From the NCBI GenBank assembly GCA_016935695.1, contig JAFGQL010000158.1, positions 1 to 64,000 of the forward strand: a DNA stretch of 64,000 nt. Reading direction: 5' to 3'. Position numbers and translations under genes: made by a program. This DNA comes from Spirochaetales bacterium (lineage in GTDB: Bacteria; Spirochaetota; Spirochaetia; JC444; Marispirochaetaceae). The notes under the pieces were generated by a model that was not told the origin of the DNA, did no database searches, and worked only from the letters and a program-made list of their open reading frames with translations. Below, in pieces: positions 53,212 to 62,756 of the stretch; positions within the stretch are counted from its first letter, which is position 1, and every line of letters begins with the position of its first letter.

Positions 53212-54702
53212 TTACAGGCTTTGTTTCACCAGTTCGATACTCCTGTCCACCCGCCGCAAGGCCTCGCCAATCCCCATCAGCTTTACCGACTCAAACAAAG
53301 GCGGCGACATGGTGCTGCCGGTTATACTTACCCGCAGGGGCATCATCAGATTACCTGTTTTCGTATCCATGGCCTGTGCGGCTTTCTCAAACTCCTGCTC
53401 CAGCTCCTCCACAGATGACTGGGAACCAGCTGCCAGAAGGTCCCTCCCCTTTTGAAGCCAGGGAATGACATCTGTCATAGTACAGTTTTTTGGCACCAGC
53501 AGCGCCGGATCGGTAACCGGCACATCCTGGAACAGAAACCGTACCAGACCGGGCACATCGGACAGCACCTTGAGCCGCGGCTGTACAAGGGGGATCATTG
53601 CGGCGATTATCCGTTCTTCCTGGGCAGATGGAGGGTCCGCTACAAGGGCATGATCAATCAGATAGGGCATGATAAGAGTCTTCAGTTCCCCTTCGCTCTT
53701 CTGCCGGATATAGTGCCCGTTGTACCAGTCAAGCTTCTTGTAGTCAAAGACCCCCGGAGCCTTGTTGAGTTTCTCCATGGAAAAACATTCCTCCAGCTCT
53801 TTCAGGGTGAAGAATTCCCGTTTGTCGTCATAAGACCAGCCTACTTGTGAAATGTAATTCACGATTGCCTCGGGAAGATATCCGGCTTTGCGAAAATCAC
53901 GTACTGCCGTGTCGCCGTGGCGTTTGGAGAGCTTCTGACCGTCTTTGCCCATCACCATGGGCAGATGAACGTATACCGGGGCCTGGTACCCCAGGGCTTT
54001 GAATAAAAGCACATGGAGAGGCGCCGAGGGCAGCCATTCCTGTCCACGGATGACATGAGTGGTTTTCATGAGAGTATCGTCAATGGCATGGGCCAGATGA
54101 TAGGTGGGAAATCCGTCGCTCTTTATAATGACCGGATCAGGATTAATGTCCTTCACCTTCCTCTTAACCTCACCCAACAGCACGTCCTCTATAACTATCC
54201 GTTCGCTGTCGTTTTCGGGGAGGGCAAACCGGATTACCGGTTTCCGGCCTTCCTTGGCCAGCACTTCTTCCGCTTTTTCCCGTTCCTCCCGGCTTAAATA
54301 CCGGCAGTGACGGTCATACCCTATAGACTGCTTGTTTTTTTCCTGCAAGCTGCGCAGGTCGTTCAGCCTGGCCTCGCTGCAATAACAGTAATACGCCTTG
54401 CCTTCCTCAATGAGCCGCCTGGCATGCTGCTGGTAAATTTCGAACCGTTCGCTCTGTATATACGGTCCGTAGGGTCCGCCGATATCCGGCCCTTCATCCC
54501 ATGTAATGCCCAGCCAGCGGAGTGTTTCATACAGATCGTTTATGGACTCTGCGGAGCTGCGGGCCTGATCGGTGTCTTCTATCCGCAGGTAAAAAACACC
54601 TTTGCCGGCTTTCGCGGCCAGGTATTCAAATAAAGCGGTCCTTACACCGCCTATATGCTGAAGCCCCGTAGGCGACGGGGCGTAACGTATGCGAACACTC
54701 AT
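53212..54702 (-). CDS. gltX: Glutamyl-tRNA synthetase
   Basis: 496 residues, class I. RYAPSPTGLQHIGGVRTALF carries the HIGH-type motif and KLSKRHGDTAVRDFR the KMSKS-type motif; a C-terminal helical anticodon domain follows. Whether it is discriminating or also charges tRNA-Gln cannot be told here, and no gatCAB is in the window. It is the first gene of the synthetase block, with a near-consensus promoter and AAGGAAG before the ATG. The 5' leader of about 45 bases shows no T-box. Confidence 0.95.
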   Translation of the reverse strand: MSVRIRYAPSPTGLQHIGGVRTALFEYLAAKAGKGVFYLRIEDTDQARSSAESINDLYETLRWLGITWDEGPDIGGPYGPYIQSERFEIYQQHARRLIEEGKAYYCYCSEARLNDLRSLQEKNKQSIGYDRHCRYLSREEREKAEEVLAKEGRKPVIRFALPENDSERIVIEDVLLGEVKRKVKDINPDPVIIKSDGFPTYHLAHAIDDTLMKTTHVIRGQEWLPSAPLHVLLFKALGYQAPVYVHLPMVMGKDGQKLSKRHGDTAVRDFRKAGYLPEAIVNYISQVGWSYDDKREFFTLKELEECFSMEKLNKAPGVFDYKKLDWYNGHYIRQKSEGELKTLIMPYLIDHALVADPPSAQEERIIAAMIPLVQPRLKVLSDVPGLVRFLFQDVPVTDPALLVPKNCTMTDVIPWLQKGRDLLAAGSQSSVEELEQEFEKAAQAMDTKTGNLMMPLRVSITGSTMSPPLFESVKLMGIGEALRRVDRSIELVKQSL

Positions 54703-54755
54703 GATAAATAACTTCCTTAAGGTCCTGGATTAGCCCATTACCGACTTAAGGTGTG

Positions 54756-54784
54756 ATTATACTTGCGACGTGGTTGATCGTCAA
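54756..54784 (-). promoter_or_regulatory. Promoter of gltX (synthetase block)
   Basis: TTGACG, 17 bases, TATAAT on the minus strand; one of the best promoter matches in the window. Confidence 0.88.
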
Positions 54785-54796
54785 CGTAAAGCATTT

Positions 54797-56344
54797 TCAA
54801 AGGGAATATTCAAAAAACATACCCCACTGCCAGCGTAGGGGAGAAAACTCCTGCAATTCGTTGTCTTCAAAATTCGCTTCCCGGACACCTGAATAGCTCA
54901 ATCCCCAGGTAAACGGCCCGGGAACACGGATCCCCGCGGCCAGGCGTATACCCTGCTGTATAGACAGATGGGTAAGACCATCTGGACTATTGCGGTCAGT
55001 AAGTACCGGCACTATACGGTTTTGAGGACTCGACCAGATTTCCATCTCGGCCTTCATGATGTCATCGCCGCGGACTAACAGTTTTAACCGGCCATTGAGA
55101 AGAATTGCGGGCTCTGAATGCAGGAAGGATGTGGGAATGCCATAGGAATATTCAGCCAACATGGATGGCCGACGCCGTTTGGTATCGACCTTTCCCCAGA
55201 ACGCCGAGGCATAAAAAACCGGCTCCTGCGGATGATGGTCGGTACCCCAAAGGTCCTCACTGACGAACGAATTATCCCACTGCCAGCCGATACCCAGTCC
55301 CTTCAGGAAGTCAGTGTAAAAACCCAGAGCCACCTGGGAGGACACGACTTCCCTGCGGGCTGGTGTCGGGTCGTTAAACAGCACAGGGGTGTCGAAGAAC
55401 CATCTTTTGCGTGATGAATAGGAAAAAGACGCACGGCCCCAAATTCCTCCGTCAAAGGCCTTCTCTGCACTTACATCCAGCTGTAAACCGGGATGCACCC
55501 ACTCGCCGCCGGAAAATGCCGCGTTTGGGGTAAAACGCAGGACAAGCCGGTCACGTCCGGGATGGAACAATAGCCATTTACCGGTGGCTGCCATCCTGCT
55601 GTCCGCTTTCCTGTCATCAGGACCCATCCCTGTCTGCCCTGCCACAGGCAGTTCGGTTTCTTTCCGGGCCGGGGCCTGTGCTTCACCTGGTTCCTGGGCA
55701 ATCCTGTCCTGCCCGCCTTTATCCGTATAACGCTTCAATCCGCTGTCTATGGTGGCGTTGAAACCCCGGATACGGGAGCGGAAATATTCGACGGAGTTCC
55801 CTTCGGTTGACAGAACACTCATGTCGCCGATACCGCTGATAAGCGCTTTGAGCTCACCAAGAGTATCAGCGCTTTGTGAGTAAAGTATGCCGGCCCTTTC
55901 ATGTTGAAAGCTGTCCTCCGCACCCTGGGCATGTACCACAAGGCCCTCCAGTTTGACAACCATGAGTTCGGCTTCATTCAGGCGGGAGTGGACGGTATTC
56001 CGGTAATTCGGTTCAGCCAGGATAATGGCCTGACCGTCGATCTTCACCGTCACCAGGGCTCGGAACCCTCCGTTTTCTGCAGGGCTTACGGTAAACCTGT
56101 CACGGGTGACTGCCTCGGGCCAGGAAGATAAAAACATATCCCTGAAAAGCTGGTCTTTGCGCAGAAAACGGAAAATGCGGTTTATTCCGTAGTACACAGC
56201 CGCTTCGAGGGCTTCGTCTTCTGTTGCACCCTCTGAGGAAGTCTCAACAGTATAAAACCCGAGCTCGGAGGTGACTGTCTGTGGAAATAATGTAAGCGGC
56301 AGAAAAAAACAACACAGGGCTGCGCACATAACTTTAGTTTTCAT
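54797..56344 (-). CDS. Exported, probably outer-membrane beta-barrel protein
   Basis: 515 residues with a signal peptide (VMCAALCCFFLPLTLFPQ). The first 200 residues include a GATEDEALEAAVYYGINRIFRF segment that recalls periplasmic LPP20/DUF541-like folds. A low-complexity linker follows (about 215-260), and then alternating hydrophobic strands (WGRASFSYSSRKRWFF, QVALGFYTDF, GRLKLLVRG) that end in WGMFFEYSL, as expected for a beta-barrel of about 12 strands. The function is unknown. No lipobox. Confidence 0.65.
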   Translation of the reverse strand: MKTKVMCAALCCFFLPLTLFPQTVTSELGFYTVETSSEGATEDEALEAAVYYGINRIFRFLRKDQLFRDMFLSSWPEAVTRDRFTVSPAENGGFRALVTVKIDGQAIILAEPNYRNTVHSRLNEAELMVVKLEGLVVHAQGAEDSFQHERAGILYSQSADTLGELKALISGIGDMSVLSTEGNSVEYFRSRIRGFNATIDSGLKRYTDKGGQDRIAQEPGEAQAPARKETELPVAGQTGMGPDDRKADSRMAATGKWLLFHPGRDRLVLRFTPNAAFSGGEWVHPGLQLDVSAEKAFDGGIWGRASFSYSSRKRWFFDTPVLFNDPTPARREVVSSQVALGFYTDFLKGLGIGWQWDNSFVSEDLWGTDHHPQEPVFYASAFWGKVDTKRRRPSMLAEYSYGIPTSFLHSEPAILLNGRLKLLVRGDDIMKAEMEIWSSPQNRIVPVLTDRNSPDGLTHLSIQQGIRLAAGIRVPGPFTWGLSYSGVREANFEDNELQEFSPLRWQWGMFFEYSL

Positions 56345-56388
56345 GGATATCCCCTATTTTGTTACAACACCACTCCACTGGCATCCTG

Positions 56389-57600
56389 TCACTCCTGGCG
56401 GTAATCAACAAGAAAATCTTTCAATCCTTCCAGCGCCGATGTCAGCTGTTCCACACCAGGTAAAAATACAATCCGGAAGTGATCGGGTGCGTCCCAGTTA
56501 AATCCGGTACCCTGTACCAGCAAAACGTGTTTCTTACGAAGAAAATCCAGGATGAACCGCGTATCGCTTGTGATATTGAAGCGTTTGGTGTCAATTTTCG
56601 GAAACAGATATAAAGCTCCCATGGGTTTCACACAGGAAAGACCCGGAATAGCCGATAGCATTTCATAACAAAGATCTCGCTGTTTTCTCAGACGGCCATC
56701 AGGGGCTACGAGATCCTGTATGCTTTGGTACCCTCCTAATGCGGTCTGTATTGCATACTGACTGGGGACATTGCTGCATAATCGCATGCTTGACAGGATT
56801 GACAGACCTTCCAGATAATCCCCGGCGTGGTCCTTTCTCCCGCTGATGACCATCCAGCCGGCCCGGAAACCCGCAGCCCGGTAGGCTTTAGAGAGACCGT
56901 TGAAAGTAATGCACAGTATGTCGTCTGCAAGGGATGCGGACGCTACATGAACGGCGTCTTCATACAGAATTTTGTCATAGATTTCATCGGAATACAGGAT
57001 GAGATCATGTTCTCTGGCAACCTGTACGATCTGCATCAGGAGATCCCGGGAATATACGGCCCCGGTCGGGTTGTTGGGATTTATCACAACAATGGCTTTT
57101 GTACGCTCACTCACCTTTTTCTTTATATCGTCAATGTCAGGAAACCATCCAGCGGTTTCATCACAGCGGTAATGGACCGCCTTTCCTCCCGACAGATGGA
57201 CCGCGGCGGTCCAGAGGGGGTAATCAGGTGCAGGAACAAGGACTTCGTCGCCGTTATTCAGTAATCCCTGCATGCTCATGACAATCAGTTCACTCGCTCC
57301 GTTGCCGATGTACACATCCTCGATGCCGACACCGGGAATGGACAGCTTCTGACAGTACTGCATAACCGCCTTGCGGGCGGCAAACAAACCCTTGGAATCG
57401 CAATACCCCTGGGCGTCCTTGAGGTTGAGTATCATGTCATGGAGAATTTCATCAGGAGCATGAAAACCGAAGGGAGCCGGATTTCCGATGTTCAGTTTAA
57501 GAATACTGTACCCCTCCTCTTCCAGGCGGGTAGCTTCTTCCAGGACCGGGCCGCGGATGTCATAACAGACATCCGCAAGTTTATTGGACTTCCTTACCAT
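56389..57600 (-). CDS. alaA: Class I/II aminotransferase, AlaA-like
   Basis: 403 residues, fold-type I PLP enzyme. ILKLNIGNPAPFGFHAPDEIL and DVYIGNGASELI open the domain, VVINPNNPTGAVYS holds the PLP-interacting Asn, and FNGLSKAYRAAGFRAGWM carries the Schiff-base Lys. Overall similarity is to AlaA, which makes alanine from pyruvate and glutamate. The ATG at 57600 overlaps the preceding gene by 20 bases and has GGAG about 12 bases upstream. A longer form to 57645 is possible. Confidence 0.9.
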   Translation of the reverse strand: MVRKSNKLADVCYDIRGPVLEEATRLEEEGYSILKLNIGNPAPFGFHAPDEILHDMILNLKDAQGYCDSKGLFAARKAVMQYCQKLSIPGVGIEDVYIGNGASELIVMSMQGLLNNGDEVLVPAPDYPLWTAAVHLSGGKAVHYRCDETAGWFPDIDDIKKKVSERTKAIVVINPNNPTGAVYSRDLLMQIVQVAREHDLILYSDEIYDKILYEDAVHVASASLADDILCITFNGLSKAYRAAGFRAGWMVISGRKDHAGDYLEGLSILSSMRLCSNVPSQYAIQTALGGYQSIQDLVAPDGRLRKQRDLCYEMLSAIPGLSCVKPMGALYLFPKIDTKRFNITSDTRFILDFLRKKHVLLVQGTGFNWDAPDHFRIVFLPGVEQLTSALEGLKDFLVDYRQE

Positions 57601-58411
57601 CGCTGTACGAATCTCCTTTACTGAACAGCCATGCTTCCGCGTCATTAATCAGCTGTGACAGGACTGCCGCCTGTACATTTTCCTTTGCTTTTGCAAGGGC
57701 CGAGTCCCATTTCGGCCGCGGATACTCGGCAACAAGCCTTTCCTTGACAGATTTCTCCAGATCCCGCATCTGTTCATCCCCTGCAGCAAAACCGTGGGCC
57801 AGATACCCTGTCAGGGCTCTTACCACCGGGTTATCCGCAGAATCTTTCAGGGCGGCAAGCTGCACCTTCGCCTCGTCAAATTGTCGGTTCATCATAAGGG
57901 CAAAGGCAAAATTCCACAGTACCCATTGCCGATCCCTGGTCGTTATTTCCAGGAATTCACGGAAATACTCAAGCATATGGGGAGGATCGTTTCCTAAAAG
58001 ATAGGGAATCCCGAAATAAAGTACGAACTCATCTTTCCATCCGGGCTTCTGCACCCAGATAACCTTCTGGGCTTCCCTTATCTTATCCAGATCAGAATTA
58101 ACTAACGCAGCGTTTATAAATATCTTTATCTGTTGTTTTGTAAAGGAACCCGAATTTATTTTCCGGAAGGTATACTCAAGGATCTGTTTCCAGTCCTCGT
58201 TTTCTAAAAGGTTGAACAGTTTCCAGTTTGAAATAAAATAGCCGTTCAACAAGGTCATGATGACAATAAAGATGATGGGTAAATACCAATTGGATACCCA
58301 GAATTCCTTTGTATAGTCCCATCCGAGCATGAAAAAAGGCATAAAAAATATAATGATGAAGGAAATAAGGATTACAATATTAAATAAGGTAAAAATTATC
58401 TTAAATTTCAC
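57581..58411 (-). CDS. Membrane-anchored helical-repeat protein of unknown function
   Basis: 276 residues: two hydrophobic helices at the N-terminus (residues about 3-30 and 42-60), then a helical soluble domain with TPR-like spacing (WNFAFALMMNRQFDEAKVQL, NPVVRALTGYLAHGFAAGDEQ). It is probably held in the inner membrane. I use the GTG at 58411 because GGAG lies eight bases upstream. The remaining upstream residues cross the promoter region. alaA follows with an overlap. Confidence 0.7.
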   Translation of the reverse strand: MKFKIIFTLFNIVILISFIIIFFMPFFMLGWDYTKEFWVSNWYLPIIFIVIMTLLNGYFISNWKLFNLLENEDWKQILEYTFRKINSGSFTKQQIKIFINAALVNSDLDKIREAQKVIWVQKPGWKDEFVLYFGIPYLLGNDPPHMLEYFREFLEITTRDRQWVLWNFAFALMMNRQFDEAKVQLAALKDSADNPVVRALTGYLAHGFAAGDEQMRDLEKSVKERLVAEYPRPKWDSALAKAKENVQAAVLSQLINDAEAWLFSKGDSYSDGKEVQ

Positions 58412-58440
58412 TGAACATACTCCTATAATGTATAATAGGA
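58401..58440 (+). promoter_or_regulatory. Promoter of the HD-GYP-like operon within a shared dyad
   Basis: TTAAAT (58401-58406), 17 bases, TATAAT (58424-58429). The -10 sits in an inverted repeat, ACTCCTAT / ATAGGAGT (about 58419-58442), that also contains the ribosome site (AGGAG) of the divergent gene. One protein or one RNA hairpin could affect both directions. Confidence 0.55.
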
Positions 58441-58478
58441 GTGTATGCGTAAAGCATTGAGGGGTCAACGGGAGTTTT

Positions 58479-59642
58479 ATGAAATCATTGAGTGTTGCAA
58501 ACATACCTGATTCGGCATATATCGATATGCCTGTGTTTCTGGATCAGGGATACATACTGCTGTCTCCGGATATACCCTTTACAAGCGGGTTAAGGGAACG
58601 TCTTGAGCACTGGAAATTCGGGGAAGTCTTTACCGAAGGTACTACCGGGGACGCTCCGCCCCAGGAGCTTGAAACCCAGCCCCGGTTCGGAACTATGGAA
58701 GAAGATCTCAACGAAGTTGAGCAGATCGAAGACACCCGGAAGTTTTATGCCAAAGCCGTGAATAACCTTGATGATGTTTTTACCCGGTTCTTAAACAGGT
58801 CGGAGCTGCGCATTGCCGAATTAAGCGAAATCGTCAAGGAACTGATTACCTACCTGCGCAGCCATAAACGCTTTATCCTGAGTCTTCCGTTTACCGAGGA
58901 AACCGGCTCTGACTATCTTCCGAGCACCTGCGTTAAGACCGCGCTGTTATCCCTGGCTATCGGTGATTTCCTGAAGCTGCCTCCCCATAAGCTTATTGAA
59001 CTCGGCCTTGCAGGTATTCTTCATAAGGTCGGTATGCTCAAAATTCCCAAGAATATCTGGATGAGCGAAGCCAACCTTACCGACCACGAGAAAAAAACCA
59101 TTTTTGCCCACCCGGTCATCGGGTTCAAAGTGCTCAGGACCTATTCCTTCCCCATGCCGGTGTGCCTTGCTGTCCTGGAACATGCCGAAAAAATTGACGG
59201 TTCCGGATATCCGAGAAAACTGACAGGGGACAAAATCTCTCTGTACGGCAAAATAGTCGCAGTGGCCTGCGCTTACAACGGAGCGGTGTCAAAGCGTCCA
59301 TGGAAATCGGAACTGGACGGACATTCAGGCATTATGGATATGCTGAAAGAGATCGGTAAGCATTATGACGAACGGATACTCAGGGCGCTTGTATATACCC
59401 TTTCCATTTATCCCCTTGGTACCTATGTAGAGCTTTCCAACGGAGCAATGGGCGTGGTAGTCCGCAATGACAGCGAAAATCCCAAGTATCCTACTATCAG
59501 GCTCCTTGTAAATGAAACAGGCGTACCCTACGCCGAGACGCCCCTGCTTCAGACCAAGGAAGGGGATGAAATCACAATTGCCAAGGCATTAACCAAATCT
59601 GAAGTAGAAAAACTGAAAGCGACAATCGGCAGAACACGTTGA
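58479..59642 (+). CDS. HD-GYP-like protein with degenerate active site
   Basis: 387 residues. The first 130 are not recognised. The rest follows an HD-GYP c-di-GMP phosphodiesterase (GILHKVGMLKIP, AHPVIGFKVL, DGSGYPRKLTG) and ends in a domain with LGTYVELSNGAMGVVV, as in many HD-GYP proteins. The key metal ligands are changed: HD is HK (182-183), HHE is HAE (235-237) and ADxYDA is ACAYNG. It is therefore probably not an active phosphodiesterase and may be a sensor or scaffold. GGGAG precedes the ATG. It heads a run of four co-directional genes. Confidence 0.82.
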   Translation: MKSLSVANIPDSAYIDMPVFLDQGYILLSPDIPFTSGLRERLEHWKFGEVFTEGTTGDAPPQELETQPRFGTMEEDLNEVEQIEDTRKFYAKAVNNLDDVFTRFLNRSELRIAELSEIVKELITYLRSHKRFILSLPFTEETGSDYLPSTCVKTALLSLAIGDFLKLPPHKLIELGLAGILHKVGMLKIPKNIWMSEANLTDHEKKTIFAHPVIGFKVLRTYSFPMPVCLAVLEHAEKIDGSGYPRKLTGDKISLYGKIVAVACAYNGAVSKRPWKSELDGHSGIMDMLKEIGKHYDERILRALVYTLSIYPLGTYVELSNGAMGVVVRNDSENPKYPTIRLLVNETGVPYAETPLLQTKEGDEITIAKALTKSEVEKLKATIGRTR

Positions 59643-59716
59643 CAACCGCCATACCGTTTTGTTAATGTTTCCGACCGTACAACCGGTTCTCGAACTCACA
59701 ACAGGCACGGCACACT

Positions 59717-60823
59717 ATGAAAAAGAATGACGTTGTAAAGCATATCCACCGGGTTATCGGGCGGATGGTAACCGCCGATACCCCCAACATCAGGGATGAG
59801 GCCGTTCTGGAGCTTAAACGCTCCCTTTCCTTCCCGCCGGCGGTCTTAAGCTGCCATTATGTTACCGAAACCCATTGGCTCAAGCGCGAAGCGCTGATCA
59901 TAGTTGACGCCTTTGAATCTGTCACAAACGGTATGGAAAATCCCGCAATCCTTGATCAGCTGAAGGACATACATCCCGATTCTCCTTTTCATCCATGGAC
60001 GCTTCTTATAAAGGCCCTTTCATATCTGTATCATGGAAACTACCGCGATGCTTTTGAAACAGCCTGTACATTCCCCCAGGATACACCGGTACATGGCTTG
60101 TTGCCGTTTTTCCAATCAGCCCAGAAATCCTCCGGCTGTGATGACCCCGTCATTAAAAAAATAGAAGAGGCCCTGTGGGACAACAACACCTTTGAAACAA
60201 GCGCCGTGCAGCAGTTGAGAGAAGCTCTGGACAATGATCTTGAAGATGTGTTCGTTGAAACAGGATTACTTCTGTTCAAACACATAATAAATGACTATCC
60301 CGAGACCGCCCGGCGTCTGGGTTTATGGCTCCTTCAAAACTGCGCTGAAGCAGGTTATGACATAAGTGATATTTTGAGCGTTCTTCAGGCCTGCCTGGGC
60401 ATACAGGAAGGCTGCCGGATCATTGCCCTTGGGCTCCTTGATACCGATCCGGATGTGGCGCTGTTTTTTTTCCTGAAGTCACTGACTCACGCCGTTCATG
60501 ATCAGTCTGTTTCCGATGCGTACATCAGGGAATACCTTGCTGTATTGAGTGAACTGCTGGAAAAGGTGGAAACCCTGGAAGAAGATCTTGGCTTAGGGCA
60601 TCAATACTGGAACAGCATTGCTGAACTTGCCGGTTCATTGACGGTAGAGCTGGAACGTCAGCGGAATATCCTCATTCGGTATAATCCCGGGGAGCCCAAA
60701 ACCCATTGGCTATTGACCCTAGAGAACTCAAATATATCGAACACTCGGCAGCCTGCCCTTACCGCGCGTCAACGACGGAAAGAAACACCCGGCCACAAAG
60801 CCGTTCAACTGGAGCTTTTCTGA
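59717..60823 (+). CDS. Conserved helical protein of unknown function
   Basis: I do not recognise this 368-residue protein. It has no signal peptide or membrane helix. Runs such as LLIKALSYLYHGNYRDAFETA and LLLFKHIINDYPETARRLGLWL suggest an alpha-helical repeat of TPR type, and the C-terminus is Arg/Lys-rich (RQRRKE). It lies 74 bases after the HD-GYP-like gene; the ribosome site is weak. Its place beside a putative c-di-GMP-related protein may be meaningful but no function can be assigned. Confidence 0.7.
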   Translation: MKKNDVVKHIHRVIGRMVTADTPNIRDEAVLELKRSLSFPPAVLSCHYVTETHWLKREALIIVDAFESVTNGMENPAILDQLKDIHPDSPFHPWTLLIKALSYLYHGNYRDAFETACTFPQDTPVHGLLPFFQSAQKSSGCDDPVIKKIEEALWDNNTFETSAVQQLREALDNDLEDVFVETGLLLFKHIINDYPETARRLGLWLLQNCAEAGYDISDILSVLQACLGIQEGCRIIALGLLDTDPDVALFFFLKSLTHAVHDQSVSDAYIREYLAVLSELLEKVETLEEDLGLGHQYWNSIAELAGSLTVELERQRNILIRYNPGEPKTHWLLTLENSNISNTRQPALTARQRRKETPGHKAVQLELF

Positions 60824-60825
60824 AA

Positions 60826-61026
60826 ATGAAAGAATCAATTTCACATGCCCCGCGAACCACAGTCACTATACGCAAGGAAATCCTGTCTCCGGAACCGTTA
60901 CGGGACATTGAGGATCTATGCAGCGAAATAAAACCCCGGCCTAAATACCTCGGCCCCGGGTACTGGTACCGCATGTTAACAATGATGGACGGTCCCAGGA
61001 AAAAGCATACCCCTGAACCATTGTAA
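60826..61026 (+). CDS. Small protein of unknown function
   Basis: 66 residues starting with MKESISHAPRTTVTIRK; the middle is PLRDIEDLCSEIKPRPKYL and the end GPGYWYRMLTMMDGPRKK. The ATG comes two bases after the previous stop, with TGGAG inside the end of that gene as a possible ribosome site. The reading frame is clear and conservation-like in its composition, but I recognise no domain. Confidence 0.55.
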   Translation: MKESISHAPRTTVTIRKEILSPEPLRDIEDLCSEIKPRPKYLGPGYWYRMLTMMDGPRKKHTPEPL

Positions 61027-61045
61027 AGGTATTTGCATTTTGCCT

Positions 61046-61068
61046 CTTCCTCACATAAAATGAGGAAG
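61046..61068 (+). promoter_or_regulatory. Hairpin just before the ribosome site of the nucleoside kinase
   Basis: Perfect eight-base stem CTTCCTCA / TGAGGAAG with a seven-base loop, ending two bases before GGAGGA of the next gene. There is no T-run, so it is more likely an mRNA-stability or translation element than a terminator. Confidence 0.45.
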
Positions 61069-61079
61069 CGGAGGATTGT

Positions 61080-62744
61080 ATGCATGAACTGACCGTAACC
61101 CTGCCTTCAAAAAAACGTATTCAGACCAGCTACGGCACGAGGGTTTACGAGCTTATAAAACAGGAAGACGAACTCAAGCAATCCGATTTTCCTTTTGTCG
61201 CCGCAATGGTGAATAATGAGCTTGTATCCCTGAGTTTCAAGATAGAGATCAACTCTAATCTTAACCTGGTTACCCTGGATATGCCCCAAGGTATCCGTAT
61301 ATACCGCAACTCCCTCATATTTCTGCTTGCCTACGCCGCTCAAACCCTGTACCCGGATGTACGCCTGTGCATAGGCCATTCCCTGGGTGACGGGTATTTC
61401 TGTTATCTGGAAAATGCAGAAGGCATAGAAGATGACTACGTCCGCCAGATAGAACATAAGATGTTCGATATCGCCGCAGAAGATCTCCCGATAGTCCGCA
61501 AAGTCATGTCCTACACAGAAATTGTCAATCATTATCATAAGCGGAACGAGAAGACCCGGGTATTGCGGCTCCGCTACCGCAATGAGCAGAAAATCCCTGT
61601 ATACAGCTGTAATGATTATATTGAACTTGGGTATCAGCCTCTTGCCCCATCCACCGGGTTTCTGACGGACTTCGGTCTTCTGCCCTATGAAAACGGGTTC
61701 ATCCTCCAATATCCGCCCAGTTCCAATCCTCTTTCATTAGGCAAATTCGAGAAAAACCCCATTCTCTTTTCCATCTACCAGGAATACAAGTCCTGGGGAA
61801 AGATTCTCGGTGTTACCTGTGTCGGACAATTGAACGAGCTCACCCACAAAGGAGATATAGAAAATTTCATTCAGGTAGCCGAAGCTCTTCATGACAAGAA
61901 AATAGCAAGCATAGCCGACAGCATCCATCACCGTAAAGGAGAGGTCAAGGTCGTTCTTATTGCAGGCCCGTCATCGTCGGGCAAAACAACCTTTACCAAG
62001 AAACTCGCCATTCAGTTGAAGGTCCTCGGCTTCAACCCTGTCATGATCTCCCTGGACGATTATTTTGTTCCCCGGGAGCAGACACCTCGGGCAGCCGACG
62101 GCAGTTACGACTTCGAAGACCTCCAGGCAATTGACATTGAACTTCTGAACAGCCATCTTGTTTCCCTTTTTTCCGGTAAGGAGATTGAACTGCCCCTTTT
62201 TGATTTCAAGACCGGTACCCGAAAAAAATCCGGCTGTGTACTCAGACTGGAAGACAGGAACATTCTCCTTATGGAAGGCATTCACGGTCTGAACGACCAA
62301 CTCACACCGCTTGTACCTCATCATCAGAAGTTCAAGATCTATATTTCCGCCCTCACCCAGCTGAATCTGGACAGCCAGACGCGCATCCCTACCACAGACA
62401 ACCGCTTAATCCGGCGCATGGTTCGGGATTTCCAGTTCCGCGGCCACAGCGCACTGGATACCCTCAAGATGTGGTCCAACGTCCGCAGGGGCGAAGAACG
62501 AAACATCTTCCCTTTCCAGAATAACGCTGATGCAGCCTTTAACAGTGCCCTTGACTATGAGCTTGCGATCCTGAAACATTACGCTGAACCCATTCTTAAA
62601 ACGGTCAAGCCTTATCACGAGGAATATGCCGAAGCAATACGCCTTGCTGACTTCCTGAGTAACTTCATGGGCATACCCGAACGCCATATTCCCCGGATGT
62701 CAATACTCCGGGAGTTTATCGGGGAAAGCGGTTTCAAGTATTAA
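61080..62744 (+). CDS. Nucleoside kinase with TGS and ThrRS-like editing domains (uridine-kinase type)
   Basis: 554 residues. Residues 1-70 resemble a TGS domain; about 90-180 resemble the second additional domain of ThrRS (GHSLGDGYFCYL with a conserved His). A P-loop kinase of the uridine kinase/phosphoribulokinase family follows (GPSSSGKTT near 296-304, SLDDYFVPREQTP, DFEDLQAID, MEGIHGLND). Such fusions are annotated as nucleoside kinases in spirochaetes and clostridia. It would phosphorylate uridine or another nucleoside with ATP or GTP. GGAGGA precedes the ATG. It ends the four-gene run. Confidence 0.88.
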   Translation: MHELTVTLPSKKRIQTSYGTRVYELIKQEDELKQSDFPFVAAMVNNELVSLSFKIEINSNLNLVTLDMPQGIRIYRNSLIFLLAYAAQTLYPDVRLCIGHSLGDGYFCYLENAEGIEDDYVRQIEHKMFDIAAEDLPIVRKVMSYTEIVNHYHKRNEKTRVLRLRYRNEQKIPVYSCNDYIELGYQPLAPSTGFLTDFGLLPYENGFILQYPPSSNPLSLGKFEKNPILFSIYQEYKSWGKILGVTCVGQLNELTHKGDIENFIQVAEALHDKKIASIADSIHHRKGEVKVVLIAGPSSSGKTTFTKKLAIQLKVLGFNPVMISLDDYFVPREQTPRAADGSYDFEDLQAIDIELLNSHLVSLFSGKEIELPLFDFKTGTRKKSGCVLRLEDRNILLMEGIHGLNDQLTPLVPHHQKFKIYISALTQLNLDSQTRIPTTDNRLIRRMVRDFQFRGHSALDTLKMWSNVRRGEERNIFPFQNNADAAFNSALDYELAILKHYAEPILKTVKPYHEEYAEAIRLADFLSNFMGIPERHIPRMSILREFIGESGFKY

Positions 62745-62756
62745 GATTTCAGGAAA

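Noticed and set aside
54703..54755. A T-box leader for the synthetase operon
   Set aside because: The gltX leader between promoter and ATG is under 60 bases and has no specifier loop or antiterminator.
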